Below are positions 44,073 through 53,563 of a DNA stretch of 64,000 nt, piece by piece (the first letter of the stretch is position 1; each line of letters starts with the position of its first letter). The notes below the pieces were generated by a model. That model did not search any database and was not told where the DNA came from. It saw only the letters and a program-made list of their open reading frames with translations. Position numbers and translations under genes: made by a program. The stretch is from an uncultured Eubacterium sp. (GTDB lineage: Bacteria > Bacillota > Clostridia > Lachnospirales > Lachnospiraceae): assembly GCA_947088865.1 (NCBI GenBank), contig CAMUHY010000005.1, positions 1 to 64,000 of the forward strand, given 5' to 3'.

Positions 44073-44942
44073 TTAAAATCGATACAGTTCTCCTCCTTTT
44101 ATTTCAATAATATCGCTGTCATTTAATTGAACCCACGCTGAAGAAGCGCTTGGATTATAGACAAAACTGTTATCAGCAGCAAATTTAAGGTTATCATATA
44201 TTTGATTGTAATGTACAATATCAATATTGGTAGCATACCAAATATCATCTTGGTTAGCCATCAATTCACAAAATTCTTCGATAATATTCCAATTGTGATT
44301 TCGCTCAAATTCAAAACTATGTCCCCATACATACATCATATACAAATATTGTGTCTTTTTTAAATTGAGAAATTTTTGTCCAAATTGTAGTAAGTGATGA
44401 TTATGGTGACAGGTAGGACACCAGCGCATATAGTCGTTTGGCAAATCAAAACCATTGGCGTCGCCTATAAGAATAGGTCCTTCTGCCTCATTTGCATAGG
44501 TCGTGGCACTGCATACATCAACGTATTTGTCGTTGACAATTCGGGCGTATTCGATGCCAAGCGTTTTTGCAATATGAATACAACGCTCGTCATAAGAACC
44601 ATTTGGATAAGCCAATCCTCGTATAGGATAACCCATAACGTGTTCTAGATTTTTTTTATCATCAAGAATTTGACTGATGATTTCTAAATCAGAGCATCGT
44701 GCAAGTGTTGGGTGTGTACAAGTGTGAACCGCGACTTCATGTCCTTTGTACAGTTCGGTCCATTCTTGTTCTGGAATCCTGTTATCCATATAGGTAAGAC
44801 CAGAATTAAGATTAAAAGTTGCTTTGATATTATATTGATTCAATATTTTTACAAGACGGCGGTCTTCTACTTTTCCGTCATCATAACTTAATGTTAAGAC
44901 TTTGTGTTTTCCGCCGGGAAACGTTTTATATATCATATTCAT
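44073..44942 (-). CDS. Polysaccharide deacetylase-like (NodB homology) protein
   Basis: A 289-residue carbohydrate esterase 4-like protein. The first metal/catalytic motif is LTLSYDDGKVEDRR, the second is VAVHTCTHPTL (H-x3-H), and RGLAYPNGSYDE corresponds to motif 3. No signal peptide or membrane anchor is seen, so it may act in the cytoplasm, unlike peptidoglycan deacetylases. A CPTCHHNHH stretch near residue 175 could be an added metal site. AGGAGA lies 8 nt before the ATG. Convergent genes are absent; the chemoreceptor gene is downstream on the same strand. Confidence 0.8.
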   Translation of the reverse strand: MNMIYKTFPGGKHKVLTLSYDDGKVEDRRLVKILNQYNIKATFNLNSGLTYMDNRIPEQEWTELYKGHEVAVHTCTHPTLARCSDLEIISQILDDKKNLEHVMGYPIRGLAYPNGSYDERCIHIAKTLGIEYARIVNDKYVDVCSATTYANEAEGPILIGDANGFDLPNDYMRWCPTCHHNHHLLQFGQKFLNLKKTQYLYMMYVWGHSFEFERNHNWNIIEEFCELMANQDDIWYATNIDIVHYNQIYDNLKFAADNSFVYNPSASSAWVQLNDSDIIEIKGGELYRF

Positions 44943-45201
44943 TGTAGTTTTCTCCTGTATTTTATTAATATAAATTTAATTTTAATATTATAAAAATATA
45001 TTTTATCCAAAATGCTGCCAAGTGACCATAAAAACATAGATAAACAGCAAAAAGGATTACGAATATTTATCGTATTAAGAATAGCAGATATAGGGTAAAA
45101 ACGCAATATTCTTTGAAACAGCATTTTTTATTAAGACAGCAAAAATATACTTTGTTATAATAAAAATAGTAATGAATAAAACAGAATGAGGAGGTGTGCA
45201 T

Positions 45202-45624
45202 TTGAAGTTTAAAAAAGAGATTATAAAAAAAGTCATTGATTATATTGAAAATAATCTTGAGCAAGAGATAGACTTAGATAATATTGCAAAAACAATAGGG
45301 TATTCTAAATTTCATCTAAATCGAATGTTTACAGAAGAAACAAATATGACAATACATAAATATGTGCAGATTCGCAGACTTACAGTAGCGGCAGAAAAGT
45401 TGGTAAAGACTGACATGCCAATTGTGCAGATTGCCTATGAAGCAGGGTATCATTCACAGCAAGCGTTTTCATTGGCTTTTAAACAAATTTATTTGTACCC
45501 GCCAAAGATTTATAGAAATAGGGGCATTTTTGTTCCCAAACAACAACAAATTTCAATGGGTGGGCTTGTTTATTCTAATACAATTTATTTGTTTACAAAA
45601 AGAATGGAAAGGAGGGCGGCATGA
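45202..45624 (+). CDS. AraC-type DNA-binding protein lacking a sensor domain
   Basis: A 140-residue protein consisting of the double helix-turn-helix of AraC/XylS regulators ([21 protein letters not shown] and [20 protein letters not shown]) plus a short tail. There is no ligand-binding domain. The TTG at 45202 is preferred, with GAGGAGG 7 nt upstream; a GTG at 45196 is too close to that site. The end overlaps the clpP-like gene by 4 nt, so the two are translationally coupled. Confidence 0.85.
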   Translation: MKFKKEIIKKVIDYIENNLEQEIDLDNIAKTIGYSKFHLNRMFTEETNMTIHKYVQIRRLTVAAEKLVKTDMPIVQIAYEAGYHSQQAFSLAFKQIYLYPPKIYRNRGIFVPKQQQISMGGLVYSNTIYLFTKRMERRAA

Positions 45625-46205
45625 GTACCATTCCTTATGTTATTGAACAGACTAGTCGAGGGGAGAGAAGTTATGATATTTTTTCTCGTTTGCTGTCGGA
45701 TCGAATTGTGTTTTTAGGGGAGGAAGTAAGCAATGATTGCGCCAATTTAATTATTGCACAAATGCTTTTTTTAGAATCACAAGACCCCAATAAGGATATT
45801 CAATTTTATATTCATAGTCCAGGTGGTTCGGTAACAGCTGGATTTGCAATTTATGATACCATGCAATATATTCAATGTGATGTCTCAACAATTTGTGTGG
45901 GACTTGCGGCAAGTTTTGGGGCTTTTTTGTTGGCGGGCGGCACGCATGGAAAACGGTTTGCTCTGCCCAATGCTGAAATAATGATACATCAGCCGGCTAT
46001 CAGTGGAGGTATTAAGGGACCTGCAAGTGATATAAAGATTATGTCGGATTATATGCAAAAAAGTAAACGCCGATTAAATCAGATTTTAGCGCACAATACA
46101 GGACATACGATTGAGGAAATAGAAAAAGATACAGACAGAGATAACTTTATGAGTGCAGAGGAAGCATTGCATTATGGGTTGATTGATTCTATTATTTTAA
46201 GGTGA
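45621..46205 (+). CDS. clpP: ATP-dependent Clp protease proteolytic subunit, ClpP paralogue
   Basis: Serine protease chamber subunit. The catalytic Ser lies in [11 protein letters not shown] (usual MAASMGA), His in EIMIHQPA, and an Asp is expected near [35 protein letters not shown] matches ClpP. Length 194 aa. It is coupled to a stand-alone AraC-type regulator instead of clpX or tig, suggesting a specialised second ClpP; the housekeeping copy is presumably elsewhere. Confidence 0.9.
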   Translation: MSTIPYVIEQTSRGERSYDIFSRLLSDRIVFLGEEVSNDCANLIIAQMLFLESQDPNKDIQFYIHSPGGSVTAGFAIYDTMQYIQCDVSTICVGLAASFGAFLLAGGTHGKRFALPNAEIMIHQPAISGGIKGPASDIKIMSDYMQKSKRRLNQILAHNTGHTIEEIEKDTDRDNFMSAEEALHYGLIDSIILR

Positions 46206-46237
46206 AAAATAAAAAAGGGTTGCAACAAAAAGAAAGC

Positions 46238-46273
46238 AGAAGGAAACAGTTTTTTGAAAGACTGTTTCCTTCT
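46238..46273. terminator. Two-way terminator between clpP and tetR
   Basis: AGAAGGAAACAGT (46238-46250) and ACTGTTTCCTTCT (46261-46273) form a perfect 13-bp stem with a T-rich loop. Confidence 0.8.
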
Positions 46274-46296
46274 GTGATGGTATTCATATCTGCCGA

Positions 46297-46830
46297 TTAT
46301 AGCCCTTGATTTTGGAATAACTGCTTCATTTCTTCTGCGGATTCCTGCATTCCCCTTTGAAACCATACCTCAATCCAGCCATACAGACTGTATGCTACAA
46401 ATGCTTTTGCATAAGCTTCGCCTTTTGGCAAATCTGGTTTTAATTCCATAGTCTCTAAAATGACATCTTTTAACAAATAAATAAGATGCCGTTCATTTAA
46501 GAGATGGTAAAAGGCTCTATGTTGTTCAAAATGTTCAAAAATCATTCCAATAGCCAAACTGAGGGGAATGCTGTTATTTTTCTCCCAATCGCTTTTCCAT
46601 CCGTTAAATAGTTTATTGATATATGCCCTTAAAATATCTTCCTTGCTGTTGTAATTGCGATAAAAAGAAGCCCGTCCAATGCCTGCATTGTCGCATAATT
46701 CGCTGATAGAAATATCTTCAATCGCTTTATCTTTCAATAGTGTTAGGAGAGATTCCGTAATATGCTCTATCACATAAATATTTCTTCCTTCATTGCTCAT
46801 CGGTGATACAATTTCCCTGTTTTGTTTCAT
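46297..46830 (-). CDS. TetR/AcrR family transcriptional regulator
   Basis: A 177-residue regulator: N-terminal helix-turn-helix (ISISELCDNAGIGRASFYRNYNSKEDIL) and a C-terminal helical domain of the type common in Firmicute TetR proteins (FEHFEQHRAFYHLL, YSLYGWIEVWFQRG). The ATG at 46830 follows AGGAGG. Divergent to a small membrane peptide and an alpha/beta hydrolase, which it may repress from the shared 121-bp region. Composition is somewhat richer in GC than neighbours. Confidence 0.88.
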   Translation of the reverse strand: MKQNREIVSPMSNEGRNIYVIEHITESLLTLLKDKAIEDISISELCDNAGIGRASFYRNYNSKEDILRAYINKLFNGWKSDWEKNNSIPLSLAIGMIFEHFEQHRAFYHLLNERHLIYLLKDVILETMELKPDLPKGEAYAKAFVAYSLYGWIEVWFQRGMQESAEEMKQLFQNQGL

Positions 46831-46951
46831 TTTTTCTCCTCCTATTGACATTAAAGAAAACGCTGATACAATTATATCGACGATACAAATGTTTTAAAGA
46901 ATAGTAGCACACTATAATTAAAAAATCAAGTGGGCAGAAAGGAAAGATAAC
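46831..46951. promoter_or_regulatory. Divergent control region tetR / hydrolase unit
   Basis: Contains TTGACA at ~46845 followed at 16 nt by TACAAT on the plus strand, and a small palindrome TATCGACGATA near 46876. A possible TetR operator, by position. Confidence 0.4.
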
Positions 46952-47086
46952 ATGACACTTACACAAAAACGTATTTTTATTTTATGCATCATTGTTGTCG
47001 TAGCAGTAATTTTAGGGAGGCTCGCCGTAAGAGCGGTTATGAACCTTCTGCTTGGCGGCACTATGTTTGGAGGGAATTTTCTATGA
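46952..47086 (+). CDS. Small membrane peptide, 44 aa, coupled to the hydrolase
   Basis: Open frame MTLTQKRIFILCIIVVVAVI, then a basic-amphipathic half with GRLAVRAVMNLLLGG. One membrane helix is evident at ~8-22. AAAGGA lies upstream of the ATG, and the TGA stop overlaps the ATG of the next gene (ATGA), so translation of the two is probably coupled. Function unknown. Confidence 0.65.
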   Translation: MTLTQKRIFILCIIVVVAVILGRLAVRAVMNLLLGGTMFGGNFL

Positions 47087-48090
47087 GCAAAAAAAAGAAA
47101 ATAAAAAAGAAAGGCAGAGTTATGTGGGGATTTATCTATGTTTTTACGTTTATCATTGCTTTTAGTGGGGCGGTCGCATTTAAGATGAAATATAATCCGT
47201 TTAGCAAAGAATTTTCAGTTGACTGGAATGATTCGGTTGGTATGGTACATACGGATATTTCTTATGGCAGCGGCGAAGCGAACAAATTTGACCTTTATGT
47301 TCCAGCAGACAATTCTAGGAAAAGTTATGGTTTGATTGTATATCTCCATGCAGGTGGTTTTACAGGTGGGGATAAATCGGGCGATGTCGAGATACTTGAA
47401 TGGTTCTGCTCTAAGGGATATGTGACAGCAGGCATCAATTATACTTTGTTTAGTGAGAAAAATCCCGATGCAAACGTGTATAAGCAGTCAGTGGAAATCA
47501 GAGAGAGTATGCCCTATGTGATTGCGGAAGCAGAAAAGCTTGGCTATCATATTAATGAAATGTCAATCGGCGGCGGCTCGGCAGGTCATGCTCTGGCAAT
47601 GATATATGCCTATCGTGATGCAGATAAATCTCCTGTGCCAGTAAAAATGACATTTGGGGCAGTCGGACCCTCTTGTTTTTATGTGGAAGATTGGATTAAC
47701 ATGGGGGCAAATCCTAATAAGCCTATCCCATTTGACCAAAACGGGGATTATCAGGGTATTGCTGATTTATTTTATGTAATGTCGGGAAATAAAATTACAA
47801 ACGATATGTTTAAAACTGGTGAATATAAAGAGTTAGTGAAAAATATTTCCGCTGAAATGTGGATAAATGAAAATTCAGTCCCTACTGTTGTGGCATATGG
47901 TTCATGGGATAGGGTACAGCCATTCAGAGCCTCCCTTAAATTGAAGCAGACAATGGAAAATAATGGCATAGACTATCAATATTTCGAGATGAAGCATTCG
48001 GGACACGGCTTACAAAATGACAGTAAGATGTATGCGGAATATATGCGGAAGGTACTCGAATACCTTGATATTTATATGCCTGTAAAATAA
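47083..48090 (+). CDS. Membrane-anchored alpha/beta hydrolase (esterase/lipase-like)
   Basis: A 335-residue protein with an N-terminal Lys-rich anchor and one membrane helix (WGFIYVFTFIIAFSGAVAF, ~14-33). The hydrolase domain has an oxyanion HAGGF motif (~95), the nucleophile elbow GGGSAGHA, an acidic residue in AYGSWDRV and a C-terminal His in MKHSGHG. Resembles hormone-sensitive-lipase/esterase-like enzymes; substrate unknown. Start at 47083 with GGAGGG upstream, overlapping the preceding peptide gene. Longer upstream frame to 46984 would run over that peptide. Confidence 0.85.
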   Translation: MSKKKKIKKKGRVMWGFIYVFTFIIAFSGAVAFKMKYNPFSKEFSVDWNDSVGMVHTDISYGSGEANKFDLYVPADNSRKSYGLIVYLHAGGFTGGDKSGDVEILEWFCSKGYVTAGINYTLFSEKNPDANVYKQSVEIRESMPYVIAEAEKLGYHINEMSIGGGSAGHALAMIYAYRDADKSPVPVKMTFGAVGPSCFYVEDWINMGANPNKPIPFDQNGDYQGIADLFYVMSGNKITNDMFKTGEYKELVKNISAEMWINENSVPTVVAYGSWDRVQPFRASLKLKQTMENNGIDYQYFEMKHSGHGLQNDSKMYAEYMRKVLEYLDIYMPVK

Positions 48091-48145
48091 TAAAATCAAT
48101 GGAAGAAAAAGGAATACAGATTTGAAAACAGAATGGATACTTTGA

Positions 48146-48400
48146 CCAGTTTGTGGCAATAAAACCTGTTTTCCTTACAGAGAGCGGTATTATCTCAATT
48201 ATTGCAAGGCGATAGCAGAAAAGGAACGTACCTATTATGAGGTTTACAGTTTGCAACAGGCAGATGAAAAACTCAACGATTTTAAGGTACTGTCCTTTGT
48301 CTGCTTAAAGCAAAATGACATATTTGTAAAAACGAGCGTAATGGGGATGGTTTGCTATTTCCTTTTATTTATCCAAGAAACGTATTTAAAATTTCTGTAA
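48146..48400 (+). pseudogene. Gene remnant without a start, with a probable frameshift
   Basis: A frame open from 48146 to the TAA at 48398 reads YRERYYLNYCKAIAEKERTY and then EVYSLQQADEKLNDFKVLSF, which looks like genuine protein, but it has no start codon. The segment just before it looks coding in another frame (GYFDQFVAIKPVF), consistent with a frameshift near 48165-48180. The 3' end overlaps the convergent carboxypeptidase gene. Family not recognised. Confidence 0.4.
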
Positions 48401-49658
48401 AATAGTCTATAAATTCTAATTTTTTAATATCTGTATCCGATTTAATATCAATAATATTCCATATTTTATCATTGATATAAATTTTTATATTACCAACAAT
48501 ATCATTTTTAGATATGGGCAATTGAACGTCATTATAATTGATGGTAACATTAACATTGTCTTTATCTGACAAAAGAAGCTGTAAATTTTCATTGATGTCT
48601 GCGTAGGGCATAAATTCATGGTATTTTAATCCATCCCACACAGACAAGGACTCTAGGGGAGAATCTTTATCATATATTGTTTGGATATTGTATTTTTCTC
48701 GTCCATAGTCCAATAATTTTTTTGAATCTTTCCATTTGTAAGTTTTATTATTTGGCCAGCCACAAGCCAGTAATGCTACAATAAATGTGCGATTATCATC
48801 TTTGTATGCACATACATAACAATATCCTGCATCGCATGTAAATCCTGTTTTTCCAGAGATAATATTGGTATACATGGACAAAAAAGCGTTGGCGTTGCCT
48901 ACGGAGAAACTTCTAAGAACAGATTGTTCTTTATTGTAAGAAGAAAAAGAGTGTGATTGTGTCTGGGTAATATCAAGAAATTTACTGTTGTTGATACAAT
49001 ATGACATAATAACCGCTAAATCTCTTGCTGTGGTAGAATGCACCCCCTGTTCATCGCTGGCGTCAAGACCGTTTGGCGTTATAAAATATGTATGTTCACA
49101 ACCAAGACTGGCGGCTTTTTTATTCATTAAGGCGGCAAATACATGAACCAATTTTTTGGAATCTTCTTTTGTCAATTCATTGATATGTCTGTCTGCAAGA
49201 GTGCCTGCCTCGACTGGAAATTCCTCAGGATTGGAGCGCAGAAAATGCTGTGCTACATTTTCTGCGATAACGACAGCCGCGTCATTGTGCGATTTTAACA
49301 TCAAAGAGTACAGTAAATCTTCTAGTTTAAAGTAATCTTTTTTATTGACATTTAATTTGACGTCAGGCATGGAAGCTGCATATGCTGAAGTTTCACAAAT
49401 TAAATCTAAATCGGCATATTCCAGAGCAATAATACAAGTCATAATTTTTGTGGTACTAGCCATAGGAACAGGGGTATTTTCATCTTTTCCATATAGCACG
49501 CGCCCCGATTCACCATCTAAAAGCGCAGCATATTTTGCAAATAAATCGATTTTTTCATTGTCGGCATATGCGTGTGTAGTGCAGAAAACGAAATTAAAAA
49601 TCAGTATCAATGTAACAATTTTTAATATTAAACTAACATTTTTTTTCAAATATTTCAT
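48369..49658 (-). CDS. dacF: D-alanyl-D-alanine carboxypeptidase (low-molecular-weight PBP)
   Basis: Trims the pentapeptide of peptidoglycan. Signal peptide at ~10-31 (IVTLILIFNFVFCTTHAYA). The three penicilloyl-serine motifs are present: STTK in PMASTTKIMT, SHN in LKSHNDAAVV and KTG in ISGKTGFTCDAG. Length 429 aa including a C-terminal beta domain. The ribosome site before the ATG is weak. A sporulation (DacF) or vegetative (DacA) role cannot be distinguished from sequence alone. Confidence 0.88.
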   Translation of the reverse strand: MKYLKKNVSLILKIVTLILIFNFVFCTTHAYADNEKIDLFAKYAALLDGESGRVLYGKDENTPVPMASTTKIMTCIIALEYADLDLICETSAYAASMPDVKLNVNKKDYFKLEDLLYSLMLKSHNDAAVVIAENVAQHFLRSNPEEFPVEAGTLADRHINELTKEDSKKLVHVFAALMNKKAASLGCEHTYFITPNGLDASDEQGVHSTTARDLAVIMSYCINNSKFLDITQTQSHSFSSYNKEQSVLRSFSVGNANAFLSMYTNIISGKTGFTCDAGYCYVCAYKDDNRTFIVALLACGWPNNKTYKWKDSKKLLDYGREKYNIQTIYDKDSPLESLSVWDGLKYHEFMPYADINENLQLLLSDKDNVNVTINYNDVQLPISKNDIVGNIKIYINDKIWNIIDIKSDTDIKKLEFIDYFTEILNTFLG

Positions 49659-49721
49659 ATTTTATTTTTACTTGCTATGATATAATGCTTATAATATGTT
49701 TATTTGAGAGGATAGGATTTT

Positions 49722-50423
49722 ATGAGTTATATTGAATTTGAAAATGTGCATAAAATATACAAGATGGGTGATGTGAAAATCAAAGCGCTAAACGGAGCTA
49801 GTTTTTCGATTGATAAAGGGGACTTTGCTGTTATAGCAGGACCAAGCGGAGCTGGAAAAAGTACGATATTAAACTTACTTGGAGGAATGGACTCTTCAAC
49901 AACCGGAAAAATTATTGTTGATTCACAGCGGGTGGACAAGTTTAATGCCAAAAAATTGACAACTTATAGAAGATATGATATAGGTTTTGTTTTTCAATTT
50001 TACAATTTAGTTCAAAATCTTACCGTCAAGGAAAATGTTGAGCTTGCCACGCAAATCTGTAAAAATCCTCTAAATATAGAAGAAACGATTGTGTCCGTTG
50101 GATTGGAGCATCGAATGAACAACTTTCCGTCGCAGTTATCTGGCGGAGAGCAGCAGCGTGTAGCGATTGCAAGAGCATTGGCAAAAAATCCCAAATTGCT
50201 TTTGTGTGATGAACCAACAGGTGCGCTTGATTATCAAACGGGAAAATCGGTATTAAAGCTTTTGCAAAATATGTGTATTAACAATGGGGTTACAGTGGTT
50301 GTAATTACGCACAATATGGCATTAACACCGATGGGAAATAAAGTGATTAAAGTAAAAAATGGCGCGATTAGCGATATATCGGTCAATGATAATCCAACGC
50401 CTGTTGAGGAGATTGAATGGTAA
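49722..50423 (+). CDS. ABC transporter ATP-binding protein (MacB/LolD type)
   Basis: ATPase for the FtsX-like permease downstream. Walker [10 protein letters not shown], signature [15 protein letters not shown], Walker [13 protein letters not shown] and H-loop ITHNM. Length 233 aa. MacB-type systems in Firmicutes often handle antimicrobial peptides or act in mechanotransmission; no adjacent two-component system is seen. It is 352 bp before the permease gene, an unusually long gap for such pairs. Confidence 0.92.
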   Translation: MSYIEFENVHKIYKMGDVKIKALNGASFSIDKGDFAVIAGPSGAGKSTILNLLGGMDSSTTGKIIVDSQRVDKFNAKKLTTYRRYDIGFVFQFYNLVQNLTVKENVELATQICKNPLNIEETIVSVGLEHRMNNFPSQLSGGEQQRVAIARALAKNPKLLLCDEPTGALDYQTGKSVLKLLQNMCINNGVTVVVITHNMALTPMGNKVIKVKNGAISDISVNDNPTPVEEIEW

Positions 50424-50775
50424 AAACGAAAATAAAAATTCATGTTATGAATTTTTATTTTCGCACCAGTTTGCAAAGCAAACTGGTTATAGGCATGAAA
50501 GTTTTGTAAATACAAACTTGCTGTGGACAGGAAGAGTTTGCAAAGCAAACGGGTTACTTTTCTGTTTATGTACAATTTTATTGTCATTTTACGGTCTTTT
50601 TTAAACAGGAAAGTCGCATTTTTAACCAATGTGGCAAAAAAGAAAAGTGCAAGTTACAGCGCTGTATATGAAAAGTATACAATAAATTAAGAAAGGAGGA
50701 GGTTACAAAAAAACAAGTAACATTGTAAAGAGCAATGATGATATAAGCTTTTTATAAGTTTTTAGTAACAACTAT
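50424..50775. other. 352-bp spacer with three related palindromes
   Basis: Palindromes: ACCAGTTTGC-AAA-GCAAACTGGT (50465-50487), TTTGTA-AA-TACAAA (50503-50516) and GTTTGC-AAA-GCAAAC (50536-50550). A GGAGGAGG at ~50695 is about 75 nt before the permease ATG. No convincing gene. Confidence 0.5.
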
Positions 50776-53478
50776 ATGTTAAAGGATACATTGAGAGAGA
50801 TTAAGTCGTCGCTGGGACGATTTTTTGCTATATTTGCGATTACGATTGTAGGTGTAGCTTTTTTTGCGGGTGTTACCGCTTCTTCGGGTGATATGAAGTA
50901 TTCTTCGGATATGTATTATGATGATTATAATTTGTATGACTTAAGGATTGTTTCTAATGTTGGCTTTACGGAAGATGAGGTTCAAAAGATAAAAGAGGTT
51001 GATGGCATTGATGGATTTTTTGCAACACATACGACCGATGTTATATCCAATATAGATGGCACACAAAATACAGTGCGTGTTATGACCGTACCAGATGATA
51101 ATTTAAACAGTGACAATAAGGATTATATTAATCAGCTGCGAATAAAAGAAGGCAGACTGCCTCAAAAGTCAGGGGAGTGTGTAATACGATTTTCTGATTT
51201 TTATGAGGATAGTATTCATATTGGTGATAAATTAACGGTTTCAGCCGACAAAGATAAAGATATTTTGGATACATTAAAGGTGACAGAGTTTGAGATTGTG
51301 GGTATTGTCTATACACCTTACTATGTGAGTTATGATATTGGACAAAGCGATATTGGCAGCGGCAAAGTAAATTTTGCAATGATGATTCCAAACGGCGATT
51401 TTGTAGAAGAATATTATACGGAAATTTTTGCAACGGTTGATGGTGCAAAATCCTATAATACTTATTTGGACGAATATTTTGACTGTGTGGGTATTGTAAA
51501 AGAAAAGATTGAAAATATACATGATTCGGCAGTTGAGTTAAGAGTGAACGATAATCTTAAAGAGATTGACAGAAAAAAAGACGAGGCACTAGACGAGGCG
51601 CATCAGACCATACGCAAGAGAGTGGAGGAAGAAATTACAGGAAGATATCAGGCTTTTTATCCAGGTATCGATGTGTCTAGTATGGTTGAATCCATGATAG
51701 AAAGCGCTGTTGAGGAGAGTATTAAAAATTTTGATACCAGTGAAATTGATGAATATTTTGATGATTTGAAAAAGGATTTAAAAGAATCCAGCAAGGATTG
51801 GGAGTGGTATGTGCTAGACCGTGATTCTAATTACTCTTTTAGGGAGTATCAGTCAAGCGCTGACAGAATGAATAAAATAGCAATTGTATTCCCCATATTT
51901 TTTATTTTAGTAGCAGCGTTAGTTTGTCTTACAACAATGACAAGAATGGTTGATGAACAGCGTGAATTGATAGGAACATATAAGGCGTTGGGCTATTCTA
52001 AAAATACCATTGCGATGAAATATATTATCTATTCCTTTACAGCTTCGGCACTTGGCGGTGTAATAGGGTGTATTGCTGGACTAAAGCTGTTTCCATATAT
52101 TATTTATAATTGCTGGAATATCATTTATTATATGCCAGGCATACAGTATGGAGACCATTATATTTTATCTTTGGTAGCGATTCTTTCAATGATAGCGGTG
52201 ATTGTGCTTGCGACGATATATGCTTGTTATAGTGAATTGTCCGAAGTTCCGTCACAGCTTATGCGTCCAAAGGCGCCAAAAAAAGGAAAAAAGATAGTTC
52301 TTGAACATATTGGGTTTTTATGGAAGCATATGTCCTTTTCAAGCAAGGTTACAGCAAGAAATCTTTTTCGATATAAGAAACGCTTTTTTATGACTGTTGT
52401 CGGAGTAGCAGGCGGCTGTGCGCTGATGTATGCGGGATTTGGAATTAAGGATAGTATTTCCACGCTTATTGTAAAACAGTATGAGGAAATCTTAAAGTAT
52501 AATTTAACGATTATGTATAGTGATGATTCTATATACGATGCTGTAAAAAAGGATACCAGAATTAATGAATATTTGGCACAGTACAGTTATACAGCCAAAG
52601 TAAGCAATTTGGAACAGTTGAATAATAAAAATTTTGTTGAAAAAGAAAATATCAATATGAATGTGATTGATGATGTTTCTGCTTTTGAAAAATTTATACT
52701 GTTGAGAAAGCGCAATACCAATACCACATATCATCTTGATAATGGCGGAATATGTATAACAGAAAAACTTGCCAAAGATTTGGGCGCAAAAGAAGGGGAT
52801 ACAATTTATGTTACAGATGAGGACGAAAAACGCATACCAATGAAAATTTCTCATATTGTGGAAATGTATACATTTAATAGCATATATATAACAAAAGAGT
52901 ATTATCAAGAAGTGACAGGAGATGATTATAACAATAACTGCATTATTGCAAATGTTTTCGATTCTAATGAGGAACTGGAAAGTCAGATAGGAAGCGATTA
53001 TCTGGCAATGGAAGATGTGGACAGTATTACATTTTCAACGGCAAATATCACAAAATTTGAAAATATGATTCAGACGATGAATTTAGTAACCTATGTATTG
53101 ATATTGTCGGCTGCTATCTTATCTTTTATTGTGTTATACAATCTTACCAATGTGAATATATCCGAGAGAATCCGAGAAATTGCTACGATTAAAGTGCTTG
53201 GGTTCTATGATTTAGAAGTTGCATCCTATGTATATAGAGAGAATATATTAATATCCATCATTGGCGCTTTGGTTGGATTAGTGTTAGGGATGGCGCTGCA
53301 TAATTATATTATGACAACGGTTGAGATGGATAATATTATGTTTGGCAATGCAGTTAAACCTTTAAGTTTTATATATTCTGTTGTGTTGACTATTGTATTT
53401 TCAATGATTGTCAATATGGCGATGTATGGAAAGTTAAGGCGTGTTAAGATGGTTGAGTCATTAAAATCAATTGAGTAA
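50776..53478 (+). CDS. FtsX-like ABC transporter permease
   Basis: A 900-residue MacB/FtsX-type membrane protein. Helix 1 (~18-38), a large extracytoplasmic domain (~40-365) with a coiled-coil-like helix (REYQSSADRMN), three helices (~370-490), a cytoplasmic linker ending in RPKAPKKGKK, a second repeat with helix at ~545, a further external domain and three final helices (~765-890). Two FtsX domains are thus present. The ATG lacks a nearby ribosome site; the GGAGGAGG lies ~75 nt upstream. Confidence 0.88.
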   Translation: MLKDTLREIKSSLGRFFAIFAITIVGVAFFAGVTASSGDMKYSSDMYYDDYNLYDLRIVSNVGFTEDEVQKIKEVDGIDGFFATHTTDVISNIDGTQNTVRVMTVPDDNLNSDNKDYINQLRIKEGRLPQKSGECVIRFSDFYEDSIHIGDKLTVSADKDKDILDTLKVTEFEIVGIVYTPYYVSYDIGQSDIGSGKVNFAMMIPNGDFVEEYYTEIFATVDGAKSYNTYLDEYFDCVGIVKEKIENIHDSAVELRVNDNLKEIDRKKDEALDEAHQTIRKRVEEEITGRYQAFYPGIDVSSMVESMIESAVEESIKNFDTSEIDEYFDDLKKDLKESSKDWEWYVLDRDSNYSFREYQSSADRMNKIAIVFPIFFILVAALVCLTTMTRMVDEQRELIGTYKALGYSKNTIAMKYIIYSFTASALGGVIGCIAGLKLFPYIIYNCWNIIYYMPGIQYGDHYILSLVAILSMIAVIVLATIYACYSELSEVPSQLMRPKAPKKGKKIVLEHIGFLWKHMSFSSKVTARNLFRYKKRFFMTVVGVAGGCALMYAGFGIKDSISTLIVKQYEEILKYNLTIMYSDDSIYDAVKKDTRINEYLAQYSYTAKVSNLEQLNNKNFVEKENINMNVIDDVSAFEKFILLRKRNTNTTYHLDNGGICITEKLAKDLGAKEGDTIYVTDEDEKRIPMKISHIVEMYTFNSIYITKEYYQEVTGDDYNNNCIIANVFDSNEELESQIGSDYLAMEDVDSITFSTANITKFENMIQTMNLVTYVLILSAAILSFIVLYNLTNVNISERIREIATIKVLGFYDLEVASYVYRENILISIIGALVGLVLGMALHNYIMTTVEMDNIMFGNAVKPLSFIYSVVLTIVFSMIVNMAMYGKLRRVKMVESLKSIE

Positions 53479-53508
53479 AATATATGTGAAAAATTTTATA
53501 TTGGAATA

Positions 53509-53563
53509 AAAAAAACGGCTTGTTCATATATTGTGAAAAACAATAGAAACAAGCCGTTTTTTT
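53509..53563. terminator. 16-bp terminator-like stem ending at the spoIIIAA ATG
   Basis: AAAAAAACGGCTTGTT (53509-53524) and its exact complement (53548-53563) with a 23-nt loop and a T7 tail. It terminates the permease gene on the plus strand and is directly followed by the spoIIIAA start codon. Confidence 0.85.

Noticed and set aside
50359-50604. 81-codon frame over the palindromes after the ABC ATPase gene
   Set aside because: It begins within the ATPase gene in another frame, has no ribosome site, and its middle is made by palindromic DNA.
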